From Rhizophagus clarus (lineage: Eukaryota > Glomeromycota > Glomeromycetes > Glomerales > Glomeraceae), in NCBI GenBank assembly GCA_015698045.1, contig BLAL01000242.1, positions 935,001 to 999,000 of the forward strand: DNA of 64,000 nucleotides, given 5' to 3'. The position numbers were made by a program, and so were the translations under genes. The notes beneath the pieces were generated by a model, which was not told the origin of the DNA, made no database searches, and saw only the letters and a program-made list of their open reading frames with translations. Within the stretch, counting starts at the first letter, position 1. Every line of letters starts with the position of its first letter. Shown piece after piece: positions 23,320 to 31,412 of the stretch.

Positions 23320-23441
23320 TATAGACGAAATGTACAACTCTATTTCTCATATTCATTCGGGAAAAGAAATACAATCCAGTGATAATTAATCAGTTATTTT
23401 TTCAGGTAGGTCCTCCCGCAGATCGATAAATTAAGGAAGTT

Positions 23442-23490
23442 TTTTTTTCTGGCATAATAAATATTCAGCTATAAAACATACCGCTAAAAA
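23442..23490 (+). promoter_or_regulatory. Repeated upstream cassette, copy 2
   Basis: TTTTTTTTCTGGCATAATAAATATTCAGCTATAAA-type leader (split here as T-run, CTGG, ATAAATATTCAG, CTATAAA) lies directly ahead of the ATG at 23491. It matches copies 1 and 3 in order and spacing. Confidence 0.5.
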
Positions 23491-24078
23491 ATGGCTTATG
23501 TAGAATGTAAAATTTGGATTTTCCAAGGTGATGATGATAGACATCAGGAAACCCGTTACAGAGCAATGAAAGCAGGGTGTAGGCACTACACAGTCAAGGC
23601 ACTGATTGACACATCTTCTAGCGTAAATCTTATTAGCAAAAGCTTGGCCGATAAGCTTAGAAGACGATATGGAAAGCAATATAAAAACAAAAGAGTGAAA
23701 AACTCATTAGGCACTATAGATTGTATAGATATATCTTTCCAATACGAAGGAAAAGATAGACTGGTCTCTGGTAGTGACAATGCTTTTAATGACTTTGAGG
23801 TTGTTACGAAGCCAGGTAAAGCTGATCTCATATTAGGAATACCGTGGTTATGGATACATGAAGCAAAAATAGATATGTGGAAAAAAGGGATAACAATATA
23901 TGATGATTTTGTGCCATTTTGCAAGTATCCAAAAAATAACGAATATTATTATTCTGAAACAGATAATTCCGAATCCGATTCATTCGATTCAGATTATGTA
24001 CCATGCAAAGCGCCTATCGACCTAGAAAAGAAGATTCGCAAAGTAATTGAATCGATTAGTCTATCTAGTAATGGCTAA
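23491..24078 (+). CDS. Retropepsin-like aspartyl protease homologue (Element 1)
   Basis: The 195-residue protein has the fold signature of Ty3/retroviral-type proteases: ALIDTSSSVNLISKSLA at residues 37-53 supplies the flap-side aspartate (D40), and ADLILGIPWLWIHEAKID from residue 111 is the hydrophobic hairpin seen in Ty3-type enzymes. The usual D-[ST]-G triad reads D-T-S here, so activity is uncertain. An acidic Ser/Asp tail follows. It stands apart from the Gag cluster in the same element, which has its own DSG protease, suggesting either a second enzyme or a domain reused for binding. Its stop overlaps the next start as ATGGCTAA. Confidence 0.75.
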   Translation: MAYVECKIWIFQGDDDRHQETRYRAMKAGCRHYTVKALIDTSSSVNLISKSLADKLRRRYGKQYKNKRVKNSLGTIDCIDISFQYEGKDRLVSGSDNAFNDFEVVTKPGKADLILGIPWLWIHEAKIDMWKKGITIYDDFVPFCKYPKNNEYYYSETDNSESDSFDSDYVPCKAPIDLEKKIRKVIESISLSSNG

Positions 24079-24256
24079 GAAAACGAGGAATAATAGGCGC
24101 AAGACTGCAGGTAAGTTCACTACTAATCCCACGCAGTACTTGCCATTATGCAATCCGGCCTGCCCTTCAAATCAAAGATTTTCAGGTGATTTAGTAGGCG
24201 TGTTCGATTATCCCGAACTGTGTGATTATCTGGGAGTCCGATCCAGTGATAATTAA
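24071..24256 (+). CDS. Small basic protein, 61 residues
   Basis: The ATG at 24071 overlaps the stop of the protease gene by 8 bp, hence this start. The N terminus is strongly basic (AKKTRNNRRKTAGK) and might bind nucleic acid. Two Cys residues (CNPAC) follow, with an aromatic-acidic C terminus. No family is recognised. Confidence 0.5.
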   Translation: MAKKTRNNRRKTAGKFTTNPTQYLPLCNPACPSNQRFSGDLVGVFDYPELCDYLGVRSSDN

Positions 24257-24267
24257 TAGTTATATTT

Positions 24268-24310
24268 TTTTTTTTCTAGCATATTAAATATTTAGTTATA
24301 AATCACTAAA
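24268..24310 (+). promoter_or_regulatory. Repeated upstream cassette, copy 3
   Basis: A T-run, CTAGCATATTAAATATTTAG and TTATAAA precede the ATG at 24311, matching the leaders at 23071 and 23442. The 17-base ATCCAGTGATAATTAAT just before it is also shared with the region before copy 2. Confidence 0.5.
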
Positions 24311-24505
24311 ATGACAACCAGCATAGTCGGATTAGAGGATATTATAGATGAAGTAAAAAAGAATATCAAAATGGTATTCCAAAATGAGGTTAGAGCAGAA
24401 GATCGTCAAAAAGTTTATATAATTGGACTACAATTAACATTAGATAGATTAGCACGAGAGTTAGATTTTGTGCAAAATAATTATCAAGGAAATCTAATAG
24501 ACTGA
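24311..24505 (+). CDS. Small unknown helical protein, 64 residues
   Basis: The protein is predicted helical and acidic (LEDIIDEVKKNIKMVF; LTLDRLARELDFVQ). It starts behind the third copy of the repeated leader. Its end overlaps the convergent F-box gene by 22 bp. No family is recognised. Confidence 0.5.
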   Translation: MTTSIVGLEDIIDEVKKNIKMVFQNEVRAEDRQKVYIIGLQLTLDRLARELDFVQNNYQGNLID

Positions 24506-25068
24506 AAAGACTTGACTAGCCTATGAAATTCATCATCAACAGTATAGTCATAGTCATAGGATTGGAAAACTCTAGCCAGTCTAAGAAATTCATTCCTTAG
24601 TTCGTAAAGCGAACAGACATCCTGATAGTACCTGTTTAGTTCATAGTCCTGTTTTAAATAATATTGCATTTTACGACGTGTAAAATAGACTAAAAATTGT
24701 TTTTTATTATGAAGTAGTTGACTTCTACTATAGCGAGAAGAATTTAAGAAATCTTTATGATCATATAATATAGAAAGCGAAATAGTCCTTGTACTTAATC
24801 GATTAAAAATATCACTCCATGTATCACTTACTTTGCAATAGTTAACAATTTCAGTAAGACTGAGATCATCATCATAAAGGTAAGAAATAATATCATCACG
24901 AATGCTGGGAATACTAATAAATTCAGCTTTCCTTTTTTTCTGAATAATAAGCTTAGATACAGCATTCCATTGGTGGTTTACTCTAGCACAACTCCTATAG
25001 AGATCTTTCCTACTAAGAAAGGCAAAGATAGCTTCTAGTAATTCGGGTAATGCTAGGGTACGATACAT
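24484..25068 (-). CDS. F-box protein (Element 1)
   Basis: The N terminus reads LALPELLEAIFAFLSRKDL followed by YRSCARVNHQWNAVSKLI, a good F-box (LPxEllxxIfxfL...l...cxvxxxWnxl). F-box proteins tether targets to the SCF ubiquitin ligase through Skp1. A second weaker F-box-like stretch (IRDDIISYLYDDD...CKVSDTWSDIF) follows, then a basic helical region without obvious leucine-rich or WD repeats. At 194 residues it could be an adaptor that redirects host ubiquitination or simply a captured host gene. It is divergent from the 25110 gene with only 41 bp between starts. Confidence 0.75.
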   Translation of the reverse strand: MYRTLALPELLEAIFAFLSRKDLYRSCARVNHQWNAVSKLIIQKKRKAEFISIPSIRDDIISYLYDDDLSLTEIVNYCKVSDTWSDIFNRLSTRTISLSILYDHKDFLNSSRYSRSQLLHNKKQFLVYFTRRKMQYYLKQDYELNRYYQDVCSLYELRNEFLRLARVFQSYDYDYTVDDEFHRLVKSFQSIRFP

Positions 25069-25109
25069 TTTTTTATGTAAATAATTAGACTATTTTCTGC
25101 AGATAAGAA

Positions 25110-25325
25110 ATGGAAAGCAATAAAAAAGAGAATCCAGAGACGAGCCAGCTTGACTATAATTCCTCATCCCTTATATTCCCTGATCTGACAAAATCAGCAC
25201 AAGCTCTAATGAATAGCCTGGATAAATTGGAAGACATGATAAATTTGATAAAATCTGATTTGAAAAAACCGTTGCCATTAGATGTTTCTGACCTTTTGCA
25301 GAGCTTAGACAAGAAAGGGAAATAG
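25110..25325 (+). CDS. Small unknown protein, 71 residues
   Basis: A Ser/Asn/Glu-rich N terminus precedes a helical C terminus (ALMNSLDKLEDMINLIKSDL). It shares a 41-bp divergent intergenic space with the F-box gene. No family is recognised. Confidence 0.45.
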   Translation: MESNKKENPETSQLDYNSSSLIFPDLTKSAQALMNSLDKLEDMINLIKSDLKKPLPLDVSDLLQSLDKKGK

Positions 25326-25331
25326 GTTAAA

Positions 25332-25535
25332 TTACTGCGCCATACACGTGACATTGTGAACTCGGTTCACATTCTCCTCCTTATAAATTTCAGGATAATC
25401 TTCCGCAATTCTTGGACAAGGAAAGGCATTTTCTCTGGCATTTTCTTGGTATTTTTTTCCCAGAATATAGGCTTCAGCAATTTTTTTGGCTAATTCTAGA
25501 CGGAAACTTTTACTAAAAATATATGGAATACCCAA
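25332..25535 (-). CDS. Possible small protein without clear start
   Basis: The minus frame encodes about 67 residues of plausible composition (RLELAKKIAEAYILGKKYQE), ending 6 bp from the convergent 25110 gene. No ATG is available in the open frame; it is open upstream to about 25605. It could be a non-ATG product, a spliced exon or chance. Confidence 0.25.
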   Translation of the reverse strand: MGIPYIFSKSFRLELAKKIAEAYILGKKYQENARENAFPCPRIAEDYPEIYKEENVNRVHNVTCMAQ

Positions 25536-25626
25536 ACTTCTGGGAAAATATGGAATTTCTAAACTTCCAGGAATAATTTTCTTCCAGGAATTTTCTAAAA
25601 CTACATATTACTTACCCTATTCGAAC

Positions 25627-26550
25627 ATGGCAAGCCAACCACATTTTAATGAACACTATAAGAGTTTGCTTGACCAATTACCACCATCCATGAAAAAAGA
25701 TGCATGGTTACGACTAACAACTCGTAAAAGTAATCCCCTATCTGAGGAACAGGCTAAAGGTATTCGTTCAGATATTGAGGAATTACTTACTAAAGAAGTT
25801 GAAAGATACTTTAATAAAAAAAATCGCCAAAAGCTTAAGATTGAAGCAAATACCACTTCTGATGGTTCTAGTACATTATCAAGGCTAGATGGATTTGAGA
25901 AACAGTTAGAAGAGCGTGAACTTTGTGTACAGCAACAGGAGAATAATATTAAGAAAACTATTGAGACTCAAGTTTCTGAGGAACGCAAACGTCTAAAAGA
26001 TGAATATGATACTCTTTTAGCTCGAAAAGTGAGAGAATATAATAACTGTATGGTAGATATGAAGCAGAAATTATATTCATTTAGGTATCAGCTAGAAGAG
26101 CAACATAAATCCAGCAAGGCTGACTTGGAGAAACAATACCAATCTCGTATCTCTGCCTTGGATAAAGCTAATATTGAAAAAGATAGAGAGATTGGCAAGT
26201 TATCTGCATTACTATCACGATCTAAGAATGAAATAAAGGATCTTAAATATGTCCTTTCTTCGGTTAAAGATATTATCAAGACATTGGATGATATTATCTA
26301 TTCTAAAGATCAAACAATTATTATTTATAATGATGGAATCCGTTCTATTAATCCTGGCTGTATTGATAGTGCTATAGAGCCAATTAGTTTTTATGAAAAA
26401 GATGCCAAAGTCTTGTGGAATAGATGGCGTGCTAATGCACCAGATAATCCAGATATTCGAAAAAAATATTCATTTCGTTCCTCTATTCGTACAAAACTTT
26501 CTGACCATCTTATTCAAGAACTTCAAAAGGTTATATCATGCCAAAAATAG
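25627..26550 (+). CDS. Coiled-coil protein, 307 residues (Element 1)
   Basis: The ATG at 25627 (MASQPHFNEH) is chosen over the open frame upstream, which overlaps the minus frame at 25332-25535. The central two-thirds is a long charged coiled coil (about residues 75-230). The C terminus is a compact domain with LWNRWRANAPDN and IRTKLSDHLIQELQ. No family is recognised; the layout suggests a structural or oligomerising protein. It overlaps the convergent zinc-finger/polyserine frame by about 15 bp. Confidence 0.6.
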   Translation: MASQPHFNEHYKSLLDQLPPSMKKDAWLRLTTRKSNPLSEEQAKGIRSDIEELLTKEVERYFNKKNRQKLKIEANTTSDGSSTLSRLDGFEKQLEERELCVQQQENNIKKTIETQVSEERKRLKDEYDTLLARKVREYNNCMVDMKQKLYSFRYQLEEQHKSSKADLEKQYQSRISALDKANIEKDREIGKLSALLSRSKNEIKDLKYVLSSVKDIIKTLDDIIYSKDQTIIIYNDGIRSINPGCIDSAIEPISFYEKDAKVLWNRWRANAPDNPDIRKKYSFRSSIRTKLSDHLIQELQKVISCQK

Positions 26551-26853
26551 TCGAATAGGCACCATATTTTTTGTCAAACTTTTAGAACTACTTGAAGTAT
26601 TTGAACTACTTGAAGTACTTGAACCACTTGAACCACTTGAACCACTTGAACTACTTGAACTACTTGAACTACTTGAACTACTTGAACTACTTGAACTACT
26701 TGAGCTATTAGAACTACTTGCTAAACTATTGGAAGAAAAAATACATGGAGTTTTATTAGCTAAATGTTGTTCAAGTTTAGATGGATATAAGAATTCCTTA
26801 CCACATCTTTTACATATACGTTCCTTATTAGATCGTTTGCTAGCTAGTTTTTT
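26536..26853 (-). CDS. Zinc-finger/polyserine extension read by -1 frameshift
   Basis: In the -1 frame directly after the protease ORF, 103 codons stay open from the slippery run to a TGA at 26536-26538. They encode a zinc finger CKRCGKEFLYPSKLEQHL with a final Cys (C-x2-C-x12-H-x6-C, the same spacing as the N-terminal finger of the polymerase at 18372), then a polyserine tract made by a TCAAGTAGT nonamer repeat. There is no usable ATG ahead of the finger. The overlap point is the classic heptamer A AAA AAC in the protease frame (minus strand, 26847-26853), immediately followed by the protease stop. I infer a Pro-ZnF fusion made by ribosomal or transcriptional slippage. Confidence 0.6.
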   Translation of the reverse strand, partial: KKLASKRSNKERICKRCGKEFLYPSKLEQHLANKTPCIFSSNSLASSSNSSSSSSSSSSSSSSSSSSSSSGSSGSSGSSTSSSSNTSSSSKSLTKNMVPIRLFLA

Positions 26854-27902
26854 TTTATAGGTTCTGGTTCCTTCCCTACAGTGAAGACATTACGCTGGGA
26901 CTTGTGAACTGATAGGGGGATGGTAATAGTCTTTCCATTTCGGATTGTCTTAAATTCTCCCTTTACTAAGGGTTCCCATCCTGCCCGATGTTGCCATTTC
27001 GTTCCAAGAATAAATAGTGATAACTCATTTCCATTATCATCATATTCTGTAGGGACGACATAAAATTCATCTGAAATGGTATCTCTATTTTCCTTATCCT
27101 CTATAGTTACAGGAACACTATCAACCGTACCAAGAGAATGAGACTTACTTGCAACCCCATTAAGTCGATGAATCTTCTTTCTATTTATTTTTTGACCCAA
27201 ATGAATAGCAACATTTTCTGAGAATATTGATGAATCTGATCCACTATCAATCATTGCATATGGTATAGTTATATCCCCTACCTTACATGAGATGGTTGCA
27301 ACATCATCGGCATCCTTTATTTGGAGAAAATTTATCTCCAAGGGCTTTGGCCAATATATTTGACTATTTTTTTTTTTAGCTAATGCATATGCCTTAATGG
27401 CTAGTTGAATGCTCTCTGGTATAACATAGTTAGAGGAAGTAGTATTGTTTTCCTTTATTTTAGTAGAATCTGTTATAACCATATCTTCATTTGAGCTGGG
27501 GGCATTTGGAACAGTTTCATTATTATTTTCTGGAACTTGTAAAAGAAGCTTCTGTTCGGTATTTGTGGCCTGTATTAGTGGAAATAAGACATCTTGAAAT
27601 TTTTTTGTAACATTTTCCCATGCTAATTCCCTTCTTTTAACCGTATCATTTGGCATTTCTGTATTCAAGCAATGGTCTTTTATTTTGGGGAATATCATAT
27701 TAATAAATTTTGAAATTTCTATAAGAATCTCTCTAGGACAATGAGGGACTAATGATGCTATTGACGATTTTAATGCTATTTGATACATTAGATCTGTAGC
27801 TATGGCTATATTACTAGTACGAGATTTGGAAGTAGGGGACTTCTTGGTGGTTCCTTCTTTTGATTTGATACTCTTTTTTATAGGTACTCCACTTCGCACC
27901 AC
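26844..27902 (-). CDS. Retropepsin-like protease ORF (pro, Element 1)
   Basis: The frame encodes about 352 residues with no early ATG; it opens at GTG in the overlap with the Gag frame, so expression as a Gag-Pro fusion is likely. The protease signature is IPYAMIDSGSDSSIFSE with catalytic D219-S220-G221, followed by a domain ending in FILGTKWQHRAGWEPLV. The N-terminal 180 residues are helical and basic. The frame overlaps Gag by 89 bp and lies one base ahead (+1 or -2) of it. Its own stop directly follows an A AAA AAC site leading to the zinc-finger extension. Confidence 0.8.
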   Translation of the reverse strand: MVRSGVPIKKSIKSKEGTTKKSPTSKSRTSNIAIATDLMYQIALKSSIASLVPHCPREILIEISKFINMIFPKIKDHCLNTEMPNDTVKRRELAWENVTKKFQDVLFPLIQATNTEQKLLLQVPENNNETVPNAPSSNEDMVITDSTKIKENNTTSSNYVIPESIQLAIKAYALAKKKNSQIYWPKPLEINFLQIKDADDVATISCKVGDITIPYAMIDSGSDSSIFSENVAIHLGQKINRKKIHRLNGVASKSHSLGTVDSVPVTIEDKENRDTISDEFYVVPTEYDDNGNELSLFILGTKWQHRAGWEPLVKGEFKTIRNGKTITIPLSVHKSQRNVFTVGKEPEPIKKN

Positions 27903-29856
27903 TTTTTTTTAAAGCATAGCAATTTCGTGATTCATCATCAATATCATCCTCATTATCATCTTCAATTTCTTCTTCAGAATCTTCTTCCAATATGTATTCT
28001 TCAGAATCTTCAGAGTCTTCAGGATCTTCTTCCTTATTTTGGTATACATAATTAACTTTTTTAGTTCGCTTTAGTCTGGGGCAATTAACCTTTGTATGTC
28101 CAGCATTTCCACATACTGAGCAATGCCGGACAAGTTTACTTGATGCTTTACTTGGCACTACCTTTCTAACAACTTTCTTTGTGGCATAGGCACTTCTGGG
28201 TGTAAAGGGACTCTTTCTAACATGAGCTGTTTGACCTCCTAATCTCTTTTTAAGTTCTTCATAAATAAAATTTTCTAATGTAGCGTCATCTGTTCCTATT
28301 CCTGTATAACCCAAATCTTTTGCTAGACGAATTTTAAAATCATCTTTTTGTGGTTGAGCTTTATAATTAACTGGAGCTATTGTATGAGCTTGTATTCTTT
28401 TGCCTGCACTTTCATGCCATATATTACGCAAGTCTGTAAAAAATGCAATGACTGTAGCAGGAGTAGCAATTCTAACTCTCATTTCTAAATCAGAAGGCAA
28501 TTGATTAAATAGATAAGGTAAGGCATCAGCATCTGGCATTGCTTGTACTAGTGGTTTGATTCGTTTTTCATAACTATCTGGAGTATCTGTCTCTAAAAAC
28601 TTTTCATTAACAAGAGCAAATATAGCACTTCGGTTAGTCCCTACCATAACTTCTCTATATTTTTCACGCAACCAGTTTAGGAAGAGAGGTTCAGTATTAA
28701 TAGCTGGATTACCTACTGCATAAGGATCATTGGCAGGAACAGGTGCAAACCTACCTGTCATTTTATTTATCATAACTTGACATCTTGCAACGGCATTAAA
28801 GCCAGCAACGGCTAAGGGACGTGCCATCTCATTTATATTTCTAAGCTTTTGATAATATACGTCTGGTGGTTCCTGCCCATCATAATTGGGTAATTGCGCA
28901 AGTAATGGTGCTAATGTATGCATGACATCTTGTATTGTAGCCATGTTTCCTAATAGTGGGTTATTTTGTAAATTAAAAATAATTTGCCGTGAATTTAATT
29001 CCCTAGCCTTCCATTTTTGGTATCTATTAAATACAAATGCCCGATTGAATTCTGCTAATTCTGCCTCTGCTTTGCGTCTCTGATTTATTCGCTGAAGAAT
29101 GGCTTTTTCTCCTATTAATACATTTATTCGATTTTGCTTTCTTAAGGCTATCCTTTGTCCATTAGTTTGCCTATCCTGTGCTATTTGCCACCAACGTCGA
29201 CGCTCATTTACCTCATTATTATATGCTAAAGTCAGTAGCTGAGCTTGAATATAATCATTTCTAGTATTTGTTAATTCATTCCTAAGGGCATTGATTCGCT
29301 CATTAGCTGTACGGTATAAACCTTGCATGTTAATAGCATCTTGAGCATTTCTTTGCATAAGTTCACGAGCAGTTGTTAATAAGATTCGTATACCATCTAG
29401 TGTATTTTTGGGGTTGAATGATGTATCCCCATCAAAATATGATTCCACCCGATCTAGCGCTCTAGCAATATTTATTAAAATATCAGGTATTGCCATATTT
29501 TTTTGTTCTTCTTTAGAATGTTTATTACTAGATTTAGATAATTCTTGTATACGAGATTTAAGTTTATCTATTATGTCTTCTAGCTGGATAATTCGATTAT
29601 CTTGAATAACTAATGCCTCTTCTTTTAGCTCCTGGTGATCCTGACATTTTTTAAGTTCACCTAGAATAACCTTACATTTATCCTTTAGCTGATTAACTTC
29701 ATCATCATAAGATTGTAGATTCTTTTCAAGATGAGAAATATATCGCTCACAGGCTTTAATTTCCTCTTCTAGTTTGTGAATTTTCTTTTGTACTAACTTT
29801 ATCCCTAGATCAAAGTTGCTATTTAGCTGATCAAGATATGTCTGCTCAAACCCCAT
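27814..29856 (-). CDS. Gag-like protein with zinc knuckle (Element 1)
   Basis: The 680-residue protein has an N-terminal coiled coil (about 15-110 and 180-290), a helical Gag-like domain in the middle (YEKRIKPLVQAMPDADALPY; LFNQLPSDLEMRVR) and one zinc knuckle CSVCGNAGHTKVNC near residue 580 (C-x2-C-x4-H-x4-C). A long acidic Glu/Asp/Ser stretch follows. This is the order of Ty3-type Gag: capsid then nucleocapsid. The ATG at 29856 is used. The tail overlaps the protease frame at an A8 run (minus strand, 27903-27910). Its 5' end overlaps the divergent integrase start by 19 bp. It may supply the particle shell in place of a viral capsid protein; that is inference. Confidence 0.75.
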   Translation of the reverse strand: MGFEQTYLDQLNSNFDLGIKLVQKKIHKLEEEIKACERYISHLEKNLQSYDDEVNQLKDKCKVILGELKKCQDHQELKEEALVIQDNRIIQLEDIIDKLKSRIQELSKSSNKHSKEEQKNMAIPDILINIARALDRVESYFDGDTSFNPKNTLDGIRILLTTARELMQRNAQDAINMQGLYRTANERINALRNELTNTRNDYIQAQLLTLAYNNEVNERRRWWQIAQDRQTNGQRIALRKQNRINVLIGEKAILQRINQRRKAEAELAEFNRAFVFNRYQKWKARELNSRQIIFNLQNNPLLGNMATIQDVMHTLAPLLAQLPNYDGQEPPDVYYQKLRNINEMARPLAVAGFNAVARCQVMINKMTGRFAPVPANDPYAVGNPAINTEPLFLNWLREKYREVMVGTNRSAIFALVNEKFLETDTPDSYEKRIKPLVQAMPDADALPYLFNQLPSDLEMRVRIATPATVIAFFTDLRNIWHESAGKRIQAHTIAPVNYKAQPQKDDFKIRLAKDLGYTGIGTDDATLENFIYEELKKRLGGQTAHVRKSPFTPRSAYATKKVVRKVVPSKASSKLVRHCSVCGNAGHTKVNCPRLKRTKKVNYVYQNKEEDPEDSEDSEEYILEEDSEEEIEDDNEDDIDDESRNCYALKKSGAKWSTYKKEYQIKRRNHQEVPYFQISY

Positions 29857-30950
29857 TGTTACCTATTATTCCTATAGATTCTGGTGAGGCTCGAAATCTT
29901 GATATTTCTATTGCTTTGAAAAAGATTTATTATCAACCTATTGGTTATCAGAGAAATGCGAAAAAATTACATGAAGCCTCTATTAAGGCTGGATATGATT
30001 TTACTATTGATGAAGTGAAGGACTGGCTTGTGAGACAGGCTGTACACCAAATACATATGCCACGTCCTAGATATATTCCTTGTGCAAGTTTTACCTCTAT
30101 TACTACGCCCAATGAAGTCCATCAGGCAGATGTTCTTTATATGCCTTATGATAAAGTAGGACGAATTACTTATCTTTTTTGTCTTAATGTAGTGGACGTT
30201 GCTTCTAGATATAAAGCATCTATTCCTATTGGTGCATATAGTGTTAAGGATAGAGAGGGAATCTTAACTTCAAAGACTATTGCTCGAGCACTTGAGAAAA
30301 TTTATGATGATCCTGAAATTCCTCTGGTCTGGCCGAAATTATTAATCACTGATAGGGGGCCAGAGTTTAGGGGTGATTGTGAGGTGCTTATGATGGAACA
30401 TAATGTAAAAATTCAGAAGGCCAAATCTAAACGCACTATGGGTATTGTTGAAAGGTATAATCGTACTTTGGTTGAAAAACTATTTCCTTCCCAGGATGCT
30501 TCTGATCTCTTGTCTTTGCATTTAAATGTTCGTTCTAGGGCTTGGGTTAAGAATTTGTCTTTAGTTGTTGAGGATATTAATAATTCTATCACACGTCAGA
30601 TTGGTATTTCTCCTGTTGAGGCTATTGAAAAAGAAGAGGTCTTTGCTAAGCCTTCTTATTCTCGTGATGGTCCAATTGGTTTTGATGAAGAGAAGCTTTC
30701 TAGTGATGTTCTTGTTCGTTATTTACTTTATCCTGGTGAATTGGAGGGTGGAAGACGTCGTGCTGGTGATTTAAATTGGTCTCCTCATATTTATCATATT
30801 CTTGAATCTATGGTGCAAAAAAATCAGCCAGTATTATATTGGCTGGAAGATGATGATGGTAATGGCCCACAAAGATCTTTTGTTCGAGAAGAATTGATGG
30901 TTATTCCCTTTGATACGGAATTACCTCCTCAGTGGATTCTTACAAAATAA
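29838..30950 (+). CDS. Polinton-type DDE integrase (Element 1)
   Basis: The 370-residue protein starts with a helical DNA-binding-like domain typical of Maverick/Polinton integrases (LKKIYYQPIGYQRNAKKLHE ... VKDWLVRQAVHQIH). The catalytic core shows EVHQADVLYMP (D98), LLITDRGPEF (D172) and TMGIVERYNRTL (E205), giving D-D-E with about 32 residues in the last interval. The C-terminal domain (LNWSPHIYHI; VLYWLEDDD) lacks a chromodomain, unlike the Element 2 enzyme. It would insert the element and explains the 5-bp target duplication. The ATG at 29838 lies inside the 5' end of the divergent Gag gene; the next Met is residue 74, inside the N-terminal domain. Confidence 0.9.
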   Translation: MSAQTPLLPIIPIDSGEARNLDISIALKKIYYQPIGYQRNAKKLHEASIKAGYDFTIDEVKDWLVRQAVHQIHMPRPRYIPCASFTSITTPNEVHQADVLYMPYDKVGRITYLFCLNVVDVASRYKASIPIGAYSVKDREGILTSKTIARALEKIYDDPEIPLVWPKLLITDRGPEFRGDCEVLMMEHNVKIQKAKSKRTMGIVERYNRTLVEKLFPSQDASDLLSLHLNVRSRAWVKNLSLVVEDINNSITRQIGISPVEAIEKEEVFAKPSYSRDGPIGFDEEKLSSDVLVRYLLYPGELEGGRRRAGDLNWSPHIYHILESMVQKNQPVLYWLEDDDGNGPQRSFVREELMVIPFDTELPPQWILTK

Positions 30951-30954
30951 ATTT

Positions 30955-31338
30955 CTAAAGTGATGATAGGAAGTCTTCTGTCTCTTTATTAACTTTGTCT
31001 TCTGTAACAAAATAATCTTTAGCTAATTTATGGTATAGCTTGTATAATTCTATAATTGAATTAAGAATCTTTGGATCTTGTCCATACCATGATTTATAAT
31101 CATCCATGATTTTATCATATTTATCTTTATTGGGAAATATCGTCATGGCTAATTTTAATACATATTCTTGTGGTTCCTCTGCCTGACGTAATTTTTTGAT
31201 CCTTTCTTTATATGATTGCATGAATTTACCTTCCTTTGGCCTTCTATAATAGATGCCAGCTTTGACTACATTTATTAATGCTTGTTCGATTTCCTGATAT
31301 GTGGGCTTGATATCAGCTAATTGATTTTGTGTACTCAT
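30955..31338 (-). CDS. Small unknown protein shared by both elements (127 aa)
   Basis: No known family is recognised, but it aligns by eye with 41194-41628 of Element 2. Shared positions include E(I)xxALxxVxxAG near residue 20, YxxRIKK/YIKKI, the EPQEY/NPEGY step, a FPN/LPN turn and LYKLY/VYDLY near the end. The protein is mostly helical with an acidic tail. It lies convergent to the integrase with 4 bp between stops. Conservation between two otherwise different elements points to a core role. Confidence 0.65.
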   Translation of the reverse strand: MSTQNQLADIKPTYQEIEQALINVVKAGIYYRRPKEGKFMQSYKERIKKLRQAEEPQEYVLKLAMTIFPNKDKYDKIMDDYKSWYGQDPKILNSIIELYKLYHKLAKDYFVTEDKVNKETEDFLSSL

Positions 31339-31412
31339 TGTATGATTAGTATATGTTTTACTATATTGTGTAAAGTTTTTTTCAATTAAAATTATTTATT
31401 CATCTAGAAGAA

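Noticed and set aside
26393..26860. Plus-strand Leu/Glu repeat frame
   Set aside because: It is the antisense of the polyserine tract; the minus frame has a zinc finger and a slippery-site context, while this one has none.
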